From Akanthomyces muscarius (Eukaryota; Ascomycota; Sordariomycetes; Hypocreales; Cordycipitaceae), in contig NC_079244.1 in the NCBI RefSeq assembly GCF_028009165.1, positions 3,100,001 to 3,164,000 on the forward strand: 64,000 bases of DNA, written 5' to 3'. Shown in pieces: positions 10,541 to 20,291 of the stretch. A program made the position numbers and the translations under genes. Position 1 is the first letter of the stretch; each line of letters starts with the position of its first letter. The notes below the pieces were generated by a model that made no database searches, was not told where the DNA came from, and saw only the letters and a program-made list of their open reading frames with translations.

Positions 10541-12692
10541 TCACGGTCCAGTCTCGCCAAGTAACTGCTTAAGGTCTTGCGCTGCGTCTGCGTCGGGCAG
10601 TGGAGCTGTCGAGGGTGCCGCGTCTTCCATCTCCACGTCTTGGTTGAATAATGATCGACTTGAACTACCTGTCGCCGACTCCATATTGTGATATCCAAAG
10701 CTCATGGCACTGAGAGGGCGATTAGGGTCATCTTGCAGCACACGCTGGTGCAGAGATAGCGGCCGGTCATACAGCATCTCCTCGGGTGGAGCAAAAGACC
10801 AAACCTCCATGACCGTGCGGCCATTTCGCAAGGCCATCGCGACGCACTTTTCCTCCTCAAAAGCAACACGCCAGACGGCATCGCCTTGTGATATCAATTC
10901 GCGCACAAGATGACCAGTCTTGAGATCCCAAATCTTGACGCGACCGTCGCTACCACCACTGACAACTCGGGTGTCATCAAACTGTAAGCTCGTAACGCTA
11001 TTGTCGTGCGCCGCTAGCCTGTGAATGGGGCACATCCTCTCTAGAGACCAGACTCGGACGGACCCATCTGAGCCACCCGTAACCAAAGTATCTCCGCGCA
11101 TCTGTAATTGGCCAACGAGAGATGTGTGGCCTTGGAGAATGGCGAGGCACTCGCCGGTTCTGGGGTCCCACACACGGACATTGGTATCCAGGCTGCCCGT
11201 CACCACTCGCTTGCCGTCAAAGGCAATAGCGTAAATCTGGCTAAAGTGTCCCTGCAGGGTCTGCAAGCACCGTCCCTCCGAGATGCTCCAAACGCGGGCG
11301 AATGTATCGTAGCTACCAGACACAACAATGTCTCCCTTGATTTCGAGACAACGGACGCTAGATTGGTGTCCTAAGAGCACATTGCGGCACAGGCCTGTTC
11401 TGATATCCCAGATTCTGAGCGTAGTATCGCGCGAGCCGGAAATGGCTGTATGCTCGTCAGCCATCTTGAGACAGCGGACTGTGGAAGTGTGTCCTCGGAG
11501 AGTGTGCAGACAAGCACTGTGAAAATTAGTCTCGGATACAGAATGCGGTGGAAATCGACCCAACTTACCCAGTCTTGAGATTCCACACGCGGACGTCTCT
11601 GTCGCAGCCACCACTGACCATGGTATCACCCCAAGGAACCATGGCCCAGACACCCATGACGTGGCCCTGGAGTGTTCGCTGGGAATTGCCCTCCGTGTCA
11701 AAGACGTGAATCTTGGCGTTGTCAAGCGCCACAATGATGTATTTTGGAGTAAGATGCAGGCTTGTGACCACACCTCCTTCCTGTGTTATATTCTTTACTG
11801 TGCTGGTGCCACCCGAGCGCCAGGCAGCCTCGACGAGATATCGCTGCTTGAAGTGCGATTTGTACGTTCGAAGCTTTGGCCGGCTGGGACTCCCGTCCAT
11901 ACTGCGTGAGCCAGCGTGATGGCCCATGAGCGGCATGGCACCGGGAAAGCTGCTAGCCATCTCGGAATCGGCCGTGGGTAATTGAGCGGTGGGTCGGGTT
12001 GGTATGGCCGAGGCAGTATATACTTCGGATAATCGTCTCCCATAGTCGTGTTTGACGCAGAGGTTCTTCCATGTCATGTCGTCACTGAGGAGATCCCGCC
12101 ATCGTTTAGAGACTTGAGAGGCTCGGGCTAAGACTTTGGGGTCGTCGATGAAGGACAATATCTATCAAAGCAAGGTTAGAGACCGGCAGGGTAACATGGC
12201 GGTGGCGTAAGAATTCCGAGTGCATACTCTTAGGCAAAGCTCGTCAGGCAGGCTTGTAAATGGGTCCTTTTTCAGCAGAGGGCTGACAAACTGATGCACA
12301 AAGCTCAGCTGCTGGCTGGTGCATAGATTGAGCAAATCGGCGAGGACCCTTGTGCGTTGCGGACCGGAGCAGTTTTTGAAGTGCTGGCGAACCTTGGCGA
12401 GAAAGAAATCCTCATCGTCGGCGGCATCGCTCCAGTCAGGCTGGTAATGTGAAGGGCCAGGAGATGCGGCCGGCGTGGGCGGCGGCGGCGGCGAGCCAGT
12501 GAGCTGCTGATCAAAGTCGGCGGCAGGGGTTGACATGCTAGGCGTGGGAGGCCCTTTGAGCTGCCGTTGCTTGGACATCTTGTCGTCGGAGTGGTCCATG
12601 TCTGTATCGGATGCAGTGTTGAGCATCAACTCTTCGGTCAAGAGGCTCCCTCTCCTCTCGGAGAAGCCGACAGGTTTCGTGTATCCGGTCAT
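10541..12692 (-). CDS. Cdc4/FBXW7-like F-box WD40 protein (SCF substrate receptor)
   Basis: 677 residues; introns are 12162-12227 and 11517-11568. Seen: a disordered acidic/Pro-rich N-terminus; a helical segment preceding the F-box (RVLADLLNLCTSQQLSFVHQ); the F-box (SLPDELCLRILSFIDDPKVL...); then eight WD-type blades, including TLQGHVMGVWAMV, TLRGHTSTVRCLK, LLGHQSSVRCLEI, TLQGHFSQIYAIA and ILQGHTSLVGQLQ. Known: Cdc4-type proteins bind Skp1 through the F-box and use the eight-bladed propeller to bind phosphodegrons, marking cell-cycle and transcription regulators for ubiquitination. The blade number and pre-F-box helix favour Cdc4/Fbxw7 over SconB/Met30 or beta-TrCP types, but the exact orthologue is not certain. 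I chose ATG 12692 (MTGYTKPVGF); an in-frame upstream extension to 12887 is hydrophobic and Arg-rich and unlike an N-terminus of this family. Confidence 0.88.
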
Positions 12693-15600
12693 TTGCCCGC
12701 CGCAAGGGAATCGAGGGAGGCGTGTAGCGGAGCGAGCGTGGAGGGTGTCAGGGTCGGATATGGGTACGAGTCGGCGTAGCAAGAAGAGTAAAAGGAAGAA
12801 GAGATGGCGAATCGTGGTTTGGAGTTGAGCGAATGCGTCCGAGGCGATTCTAGGGACTCGACGAGGGATGGGTAAAAGGCGGCCCAAGAGAGAGCAAGCG
12901 GGCCGGCCGAGTCAGGCTTTTTGCATGCATGCAGGGTCAGTCAAGAGCAGATGGCTGAGTAAAGCAAGAAGAGGAATTGAGGCCGCAGCCGCAGGACAAG
13001 CAGCGGCGTCTGGCTATTGGGCCGAAGGAGCGTTGGGCGGTAAGGCGAGGATAGGGCAAGAAAGCGAGAGAGGAAGAGGAGTGTAGTTGGCTCGGTTGAT
13101 GTAGCCATCGAGGGAACGGCAGTGGGCAGTGGCCCAAGTGGGTGCGCCGGCCGCTGAGTTCCTACTGTATCTACTTTGCTACCTAGCACCTAGGTAGGCA
13201 CCTACTGTGCTGGTACGCTAACATCCTGAGTAACATGTACTGCAGATGGGTCGGGAGGGACTGTGTGCTACTGGCTAGCGCGGCATGTGGGTGACTAGAT
13301 GGATGGCTGCTTTCGCATCAAATCAAGGTGCACGTATTTCATCTGTCAGATGCTCTTATCATTTAAAAAATCAGGATTTTATGCCTTCTCTACTCCTCTC
13401 TTTTTGTGCATTTTGACATTTTTCTAGCATTCTTGTTCCACTTCCCTCGCTTCTCATGGCCCCCTTGGGCGTCGGGCGGGGTATCCACCACCGACCGTGG
13501 CGCTTGCTTGCGGCGGAATGCTTACCTAGCGCAGCAACCACTATCAGCATAGGTAGGCATTATTACTACGACGCTCGCCGGACGCGCTGGCATCTGGGGA
13601 GATGGACGCCAAGGGCGAGGCCGATTGAGCACAAGCAAATCTCGACTGTCTTGACCGTGCTGTACTGTTCTGTCTGAGGCGGGCCCAAGGTATAGGCGGC
13701 CGGCCACTGGTGCGACCTGCCGCAGAGCATCATGCACAATGAACAAGCACCAAAGCAAACACGACCGATCAATAGCAGATTTGGGGGTCCGCTTGACGCA
13801 AGCACCGCACAAGGGCACAGCCCGGCGCCGCCGAGGTGAGAGAAAAAAGCAAAGCACGCAAAGAAGGCTTGGTGGGACCCCTGGCCTAGTGCACCCGACG
13901 CAATCGTCGCAAACAAGAGAAGAAAGAGGCTGGAGTTTGTCCCTGAGGTCCTTGCGCGTTTATTATTAAGCCCATCTGGAGGGCTGTATTTACTCCGTAC
14001 GCCGCACCAAGTCCAGTCAAGGGAGAATGGGTGGGCACAAAGAAAAGGTCCGTGTACGTGTTGGTGAATCAGATGCTGATGTAGTCCCGTTTCACTGTCT
14101 CGCCGGCACCCCAGCCGCGCTGAAATACTGAGTGCAAGTCAGACGCAGCTCAAATCGGTTGGACACAGTGAGAAGAAAAAAAGAACAATTTATACAACGT
14201 TGAGTATCCATCGCTGGCCCCAAACCAAATCTGAGGTGCAAAAGCCGGCCGAGACCACTTCGACACCCGTAAAACTCCACTAAAATCGCCGTTACTAGCG
14301 ACAAAGTGCCTACCAGTACGTTAGTACCGACGGATAGCAAAGTTGAGTTTGGCGTGCTCACAGTGTATTGAATGAAGCACCTCGCTGTTTTCAGAACCCT
14401 GTCCGGACTCTATTCTCCCTTTCCATCGGCAGCTTCCAAGGCCGAAAAGAGGCGGGAAAACACCAGGCCGTCCCCTTTTCTGTTGTTTGTATCCGTATCA
14501 CCGCACGAAAGATATAGCTGCTTTCGTAGCCACCATCAGCCCTGCCCAGAGGCCTACCAGGCGGCCTTGTAGTCCCGCCTTCATCAGTGCATAAAGCCAA
14601 ACAAAGAAGCCCGCCCCCCCTTCGGTATCACCATGCCAAGCGAGCAGCAACATCAGCCAAGCCTGTCATCTCGAAATAGAAAAGGGGGAGGGAAGCTTGA
14701 CAGCCAACCAACCACCGGGGGAACGCTGTAACACTGGTCGGCGCCCGCTCGGCCCACAGGCTTATTGTAGGCGCGTGTCAACGCCGGCCCGGCCAAAAGT
14801 CAATAGCCATGCCTGAGTCTGCTACAATGGCAAAGAGACCAAGGCCTGAACATTTATGCGTGGCCTTTTGTTATGCCGATATAGTTCATCCGCGCCGCTT
14901 AATGTGATGTGCCTTGTACACCGAGACCGGTAGGCTCGAGGCAGACTTCATGCCCCCTGCCCTCATATATCATATGCCTTTATTCATTATTCGACAACGG
15001 AGGTGGCTTGATGCATCGGACTATCTCCTATGTATTGCCTGACTGCCACTATAATTTTCTACGGCTTGCCGCCCCCTTGTCGTGTCGCTCCCCTGGCTAT
15101 CTACCTACCCTGCTCAGCAGTATCTAGGTCGAGAATGGTATGATTCCGGCTCTTGCGTTGCTCTATGGTATCAATCTTCCTCGTGCTATTCAAGAATAAA
15201 TTTTAAAACTTGACAAAATGTATACCAGTGTGCAGTGACCATGTTTGTGGCTCAGATTGCCCTTGGTACTAAGTACCGGCAATTTTGGTCAGCGCCCCCT
15301 CCTTACCTCCCTGGAATCAAAAGAGTCCATGTTCTCGTGTGTTTCAGCTAAAGTGACCACTTTTGACGCGCAGCTTCTGCGGATAGATCTACGTTGAAAG
15401 CATATTTTTCAGTGAGCGTGAAAAAAAAGCAAAAAGCAATACTGACAATAAAAGTCGACATTGTCTCAAAGCTCGAACCCCATTGTTGTGTGCATCGGTA
15501 CCTGCGCATCGTCACATGGCAGCCAAGCCGGTCGCAACCTGGTAAACCCGCGTCGGACCGTTGCCGCCCTCCCTCCCGAGCCACAGTTACGACAATGCGA

Positions 15601-15903
15601 CGTGCAGGGCCGAGTGTGCATCTTAACCCATAAGGACCATCATAAGTCATGAGTCGCTCAACCGCAGTTAATTTAGCATGCAGTTCGCTTCTACTACGTC
15701 CTGATGTCCCCCGCGTTCCGAGTTTGTGATAAACACTGTGAATAGGGAACCAGTAATGCTTATTCTATAATAATCGCCAAAAGAATGAAACCGTAAACCC
15801 AGTACCATTTTGTTACACCTTTTCAGAAATACCATCAGTCCTTTTTTTAAAAAAAATAAAAAAAAAAGAGAGAAAGAGGTCCAAGGCGCTATCGCCCATC
15901 AAC
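12693..15903. other. Large gene-free interval (3.2 kb)
   Basis: All open frames are short and lack matching splice sites or protein features. The interval contains several TAGGTAGG/CCTACCTA-type motifs (13180-13205, 13524-13557, 15097-15110), C/T-rich tracts near 13390-13455, and an A-rich run near 15850-15880. It probably contains the long promoter of the Cdc4-like gene and the 3' flank of the ZIP gene. A non-coding RNA cannot be excluded. Confidence 0.45.
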
Positions 15904-17327
15904 TCAGTGGTGATGGCCTCCAATTTGTGTCAACAGCGGCACCAGCATGCCCGCCGTCGTCGCCAACGTGTCCCGCAGCGCCGGCCCGCTGGGCTTGGGC
16001 GGATTGTTCGTGTTTGTCTCCATGTAGCCGTTCGACTGCGGACCGTGATCGTGGCTGTGGCTCGAGCTGTTCTCCTCCATGGCATGCATGGCAACATATC
16101 TACGTTCCCTCTGTCAGTAAAGCTACAATCTTTCAAGTTTTCTCGGACAACAGATAAAAAAAAACTTACAAGAATGTTCCGCCAGAAAAGAGCAGAAGCA
16201 TGCCCGTCCACCAGTGCCCCGTGCTCTCGTCCATCTTGCCGCCGCCGCCCAGCAGCCAGACGAGCATGTACGTCGTCAGGGCACCGGCTGGCGCCGCCAG
16301 GCTGAAGACGAGCAGGTGCGCCTTGGCCGCGCGCTTGGACAGGCCCTGGCGCAGCAGCACCGAGGTCAGGCCAAACGCCGCCGGCGCCTTGTGGATCATG
16401 ATGGCCAGGAAGATGATGAAGCCGAGCTTCATGCTCGACGACGAGGCCGACGCGCCCATGGCGATGCCGTCCGCCGCCGCGTGGATCACCAGGCCTATCG
16501 TCGTGGCCATGCTGCGCGCGACCTTGGGCGCCTCGCGCAGGGAAAAGCTGCCGAGGAAACCGCGCTCCTCGTCCACGGAGGCGCGGTCACCGGCGAGGTT
16601 GTCCATGCTGATGTGCTGCGTCGTTGGCGCGGACTGGAAGCTGTCGGTGGCGTGCTGGGGTAAACGATCAATGAGGAACATGAGAATGAAACCGAGGACC
16701 ATGGAAAGACCAATCTCGAGAGTTGGAATGTCTGCGTGCGCCTCTTCGTTGCCGTTGTGCTTGTCAGTTTCTTCTTCGTCGGGGTGTGTGTGGCCAGGCG
16801 TCTCTTTGGGCGGCGCCGGTTCCTCGTTTGCGCGTGCGGCCGCTCGGCGAACAATGTCGCCCTCAGTCGCTCGCTGTATTTGCCAGCCGGCTGCTGTAGG
16901 AGCATATGTCGAGGCCGAACGCGCCAGGATGCTGCGCGCCTCGACGGCGAGAGCCCGCGGCACTCGTCGCAGCAGCTGGCCGGTCTTGGGATCGTGTGCG
17001 GCAATCGGTACTGTCGATGCGGCCTCAATGCCTTCGGGAATAATAACAATTAGAGATGTGCCGACAAGAACGCCGACACCGATGCTTGATATTAGCCGCA
17101 GCTGAGACTGTGATAGGTTCATCGATAGGGGTACTGCGCCAGCAAAAAAGGAGCTGCAAAATGCACAATGTTAGTGGTTTGGTCGGTCGAGGGGCTTCGT
17201 TTCCGGGACTTTGAGAGGCTTACGCGACTGCCATGACGGCCTGTGAGGTAGAAATGTTAGCACATTACAAAGAGTCAATGGAAGCAACACTCACGCATAG
17301 GACGATGAGGAGCGCAAGGCCAGCCAT
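15904..17327 (-). CDS. ZIP-family metal transporter, ZIP9/Atx2-like
   Basis: 409 residues in four exons: 33 nt, 17 nt, 984 nt and 196 nt; introns are 17241-17294, 17154-17223 and 16100-16169. Seen: an N-terminal membrane helix (MAGLALLIVLCAVMAVASFFAG), a second helix (ISSIGVGVLVGTSLIVIIPEG), a His/Asp/Glu-rich cytosolic loop (HTHPDEEETDKHNGNEEAH), the ZIP signature helix IHAAADGIAMGAS with metal-binding His and Asp, the paired helix MIHKAPAAFGL, and a His-rich C-terminus (SHSHDHG, GGHHH end). Known: SLC39A9 and yeast Atx2 are Golgi or secretory-pathway ZIPs that move zinc or manganese into the cytosol. The HKAPAAFGL motif matches that subgroup. The very short second exon is unusual but needed to keep the frame and the first helix. 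Confidence 0.92.
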
Positions 17328-18134
17328 TGCTGCGATAGCTCCCTGGGGGGAAGCTTGCGTGTTCTGCTTGGCAAAGTATGCGCGACTATGGTTTTCGTCT
17401 CTGGCTGCAGAGCTGCCTTTTCATAGTAGGGTGTTTGCGCAATTCAGATTCGTTTCTTGCGCTGTGACGTTGTGCAGGTGTCGTGATGAAACAAAGACTT
17501 TTTTGGTCGACGAACCCCCCAAATGCGCCTCGTTGTCCAGAAAGGTGGACAAAAGGCCGTCGCACGTTGCGCTTGAGCGCAGCCCCTCCTAGGCTGGTGG
17601 CTGGGCGCTCGCAACGTGGTGGTGGTACTTATTAGTGTTAGTGGTGTAGAAACTTGAATACGCGTTACGAATTTACGATGCGCAGCTGTTTCGTCTGTGA
17701 ACTGCAGAATTGTGATCCTGGTATCTTAACAAGGTCTTTCTCTCATCTTCATACTCCGCGCTGTCGTCTTGACAAGTGATGAGTTTCCAGCACAGGCGGA
17801 TCAGCACTCTTGCTTCGAGCTACACTAAAACGAAGGTCACTTTCTATCCGCACTTTCGCTAACATTACCATTTCAAAGCATGGCCACCAGGTGTTGACTT
17901 GCCGGTGATCCCTGAGGCAGCTGAAAATGAATGAGGCAAGTCTTTGTAGTTTTCAATTCTATTTTCAGGGAAGGAAAATAGGGTCAACATACAGGCACTG
18001 CCCGTCGTGTGTGTTCTGTTCGCGGTGCCTTGAAAAGTGGGCTGTGCCATTTAGAAAATAATTGGCGGGCGGGCTTGGGGACTTTTATCTCCTGCATCAC
18101 TTCATCTACCTTGCGTCGCAATGGCAGCGCCGCC
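17328..18134. other. Divergent intergenic region, ZIP gene and NFKBIL1-like gene
   Basis: About 800 bp between start codons on opposite strands, serving as promoter for both. No zinc-response site can be named with confidence. A five-codon upstream frame precedes the right-hand gene (listed separately). Confidence 0.5.
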
Positions 18135-18138
18135 ATGA
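18121..18138 (+). promoter_or_regulatory. Upstream ORF whose stop overlaps the next start (ATGA)
   Basis: ATG at 18121 in good context (GCAATGG) encodes MAAPP and stops at TGA 18136-18138, which overlaps the ATG at 18135. Such an ATGA overlap could allow termination-reinitiation and would damp translation of the main frame. It matters only if transcription starts upstream of 18121, which is not known. Confidence 0.4.
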
Positions 18139-19304
18139 ACGACGGCAGAACGTCTCCCAAGAGACGTCACATTCTTTCTTCCATCAACCCAGAGGAACCA
18201 TCGCGGCCACCACCCCGGCGACGACCTACAGAGCGCGCTTCACGATCCGCAACCCCGCCACCACGCTCACACCGAGAGAAGCGAGTCGCAGATGACGATG
18301 CAAAGAACCTCGGCGCTGGCGACACGACGCGGCCACGACGCAGCCGGCTAAGGCTCAAAGGCGAAAGGTCCGGCCGTAGCCATCACAGCGACCGCGGTAG
18401 CCGGCGGCATCGCTCACAAGAACGCCGTGACGACCATGACGGAGAAGAATCCTCACGGCGACGACGCACCCGATCTCATGAATCTCTCGACAATCATAAT
18501 GACGAGAAGGAGTCCTCCTCTCGTCGACGCCGCCATCGCCATCGACGTCGACACCGCAGCCGCTCACCTACACCACCGAATCCTCACGAGCCGGAGCCGC
18601 TTGATCCAGAGGCGGCCTTTCGCGAGTCACTGTTCGACGCCATGGCCGACGATGAGGGCGCAGCGTACTGGGAGGGCGTCTACGGGCAGCCCGTCCACAT
18701 CTACGATCAGGACAAGGTCGGCCCGCAGGGCGAGCTGGAGCGCATGACGGATGAGGAATACGCAATGCACGTGCGAATGAAGATGTGGGAAAGAACCCAC
18801 GACGGTCTGGTCGAGGAGCGCGCACGCACCGAAGAGCGGCGGAAGAAGATGGAGGAACAGGCCCGCCTCAACCAGAAGCTGCACGTGGAGATGGAGCGCA
18901 GCCTGCGCCGCGGCGAGGCGCGGCGCGAGAAGAAGCGCTGGGCGCAGCGCTGGGACGACTACGCTACAGCGTGGGAGCACTGGGACGGCGCGGCGCGGAC
19001 CATGGCCTGGCCGTGGCGAGACGGCGTCGCCAAGCGCGGCGAGGGCTGGGGCATCGTCGAGGACGGCGCCGAGGAGGCGGTGGACGAGAAGGAGGTCAGG
19101 GCGTTTTTCGTGAACGGGCTCGCGGCCGAGGAGATTGGCGAGGCGGCGTTTGTGGCCAAGCTCAAGGACGAGCGCGTGCGGTGGCACCCCGATAAGATGC
19201 AGCAGCGCCTGGGCGGCACGGTGGACGGCAAGGTGATGAAGGATGTCACGGCGATTTTTCAAATCATCGATAGACTGTGGGCGGATATGCGAAAGACGGA
19301 GTAG
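18135..19304 (+). CDS. NF-kappa-B inhibitor-like protein 1 (NFKBIL1) homologue
   Basis: 389 residues, single exon. Seen: an Arg/Ser-rich, highly basic N-terminal half (many RRR, SRS and HRHR runs, about residues 1-170) and an acidic/charged coiled-coil region (MTDEEYAMHVRMKMWERTH..., EERRKKMEEQARLNQKLH). The conserved C-terminal domain includes MAWPWRDG and VRWHPDKMQQRLGG followed by VMKDVTAIFQIIDRLW. That last block matches the C-terminus of human NFKBIL1 (RWHPD..., VMxxVTAxxQ). Known: NFKBIL1 family members are nuclear and have been linked to mRNA processing in animals; the fungal role is undefined. The RS-like N-terminus suggests a nuclear or RNA-related role, as inference. ATG 18135 overlaps the stop of a five-codon upstream ORF. 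No key feature is missing. Confidence 0.75.
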   Translation: MNDGRTSPKRRHILSSINPEEPSRPPPRRRPTERASRSATPPPRSHREKRVADDDAKNLGAGDTTRPRRSRLRLKGERSGRSHHSDRGSRRHRSQERRDDHDGEESSRRRRTRSHESLDNHNDEKESSSRRRRHRHRRRHRSRSPTPPNPHEPEPLDPEAAFRESLFDAMADDEGAAYWEGVYGQPVHIYDQDKVGPQGELERMTDEEYAMHVRMKMWERTHDGLVEERARTEERRKKMEEQARLNQKLHVEMERSLRRGEARREKKRWAQRWDDYATAWEHWDGAARTMAWPWRDGVAKRGEGWGIVEDGAEEAVDEKEVRAFFVNGLAAEEIGEAAFVAKLKDERVRWHPDKMQQRLGGTVDGKVMKDVTAIFQIIDRLWADMRKTE

Positions 19305-19741
19305 ACATGCGATACCCTAAAGATTGAAGCTTGACATTTTACCAATGGCAATACTTGACATTCTTACACATTCTCACATTTAAAAAAAGCCAAATCACAA
19401 CACCCAAGATGCCGAAAGGAATTGGCTTTACGAAGGTTATCAGTACGAACAACAGTATTACGGTTTGACAACATTGAGCAGTTTGAAATTTCATGTAAAA
19501 ATTGTTATTAATGGCAAGTTGTTATGCAACTGCCCGACACACAATGTCTTGTGATATAGTTACACTCATAGATACAGCATGGACAGAGCTGACTGTCCAT
19601 ACCGAGGATGGAACAAGCGTCCCCCTCTGCAGACCAGCGATGCATGGTCCCCAACTTTTCTGCCATATTATATATTATAAAAACGAGCAAATTGCCTCTT
19701 CAACACTCATAGTTCCTGATCAAAGCAAAACAGGAGACAAT
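19305..19741. other. Convergent 3' intergenic region
   Basis: About 435 bp of AT-rich 3' flank between two genes ending towards each other. No gene seen. Confidence 0.5.
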
Positions 19742-20291
19742 TTACAGGTTGGCCATGACGGCGGCGCCACCGAAGAGAGCGCCCATGGCGACCATGGCGG
19801 TGGGAGCGGGAGCAGCGTTCGAGGAAGCAGAGGAAGCGGCCGAGGAGGCGGAGCTGGCAGCCGAGGAGAGGCTGGTGGCATCGGAGCCGGAGGCGGACGA
19901 GGCCGAGGAGACGAGGGTGCTGGCCACGGAGGAGAGCGACTTGGCGGCCGAGGAGGCGGAGGTGGCGGTGGAGTCGGCGGCGCTGCTAGAAGAGCTGGCG
20001 GCAGAGCTGCTGGAGGAGGAGCCAGTGCTGCTGGCGGAGGAAGAGGAGGAGGAGCCGCCGGCGATGCTGGAGCCGATGTTGGTGGCAACGCTGGTGATGT
20101 CCGAGGCGGCAGTGCCAAGGGCAGAAGAGGCGTCAGAGACGACAGCGCCAATGTCGGAGCCGATGTCAGCCTGAATGATGGAGTGTTAGTGACTTGGAGG
20201 CTTCCTGGTGGGCATTGGATTGGGAGGTAAAGGGGAGACGAACCTTGACGACGGCGGCGATGGCGAGGAGGGCAACGTTGGAGAACTTCAT
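19742..20291 (-). CDS. Ser/Ala-rich GPI-anchored cell-wall-type protein
   Basis: 158 residues in two exons (48 and 429 nt); the intron is 20171-20243, with donor GTTCGT. Seen: signal peptide MKFSNVALLAIAAVVKA, a short domain (DIGSDIGAVVSDASSALGTAASDITSVATNIG), then a low-complexity Ser/Ala stalk, and a C-terminal GPI-type signal (SSNAAPAPTAMVAMGALFGG and a hydrophobic end). Known: such proteins are usually heavily O-mannosylated and attached to the plasma membrane or wall. The intron falls at the signal-peptide boundary. A TATA-like element (CATATAAAC on the minus strand, near 20432-20440) about 140 bp upstream suggests strong or regulated expression. Because of the GCN/TCN codons, the opposite strand is also open in two frames; those are not genes. 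Specific function unknown. Confidence 0.8.

Noticed and set aside
12693..12887. N-terminal extension of the Cdc4-like protein by 65 residues.
   Set aside because: The extension is Leu/Arg-rich and unlike the disordered acidic start expected; ATG 12692 fits better.
13456..13677. Plus-strand 73-codon frame starting MAPLGVGRG.
   Set aside because: No domain, skewed composition, no splice support; a promoter or leader is more likely.
19720..20174. Long open frames on both strands opposite the Ser/Ala-rich gene (Pro/Leu-rich and Glu/Ala-rich).
   Set aside because: They are complements of GCN and TCN codons. The frame with signal peptide, intron and GPI end is the gene.
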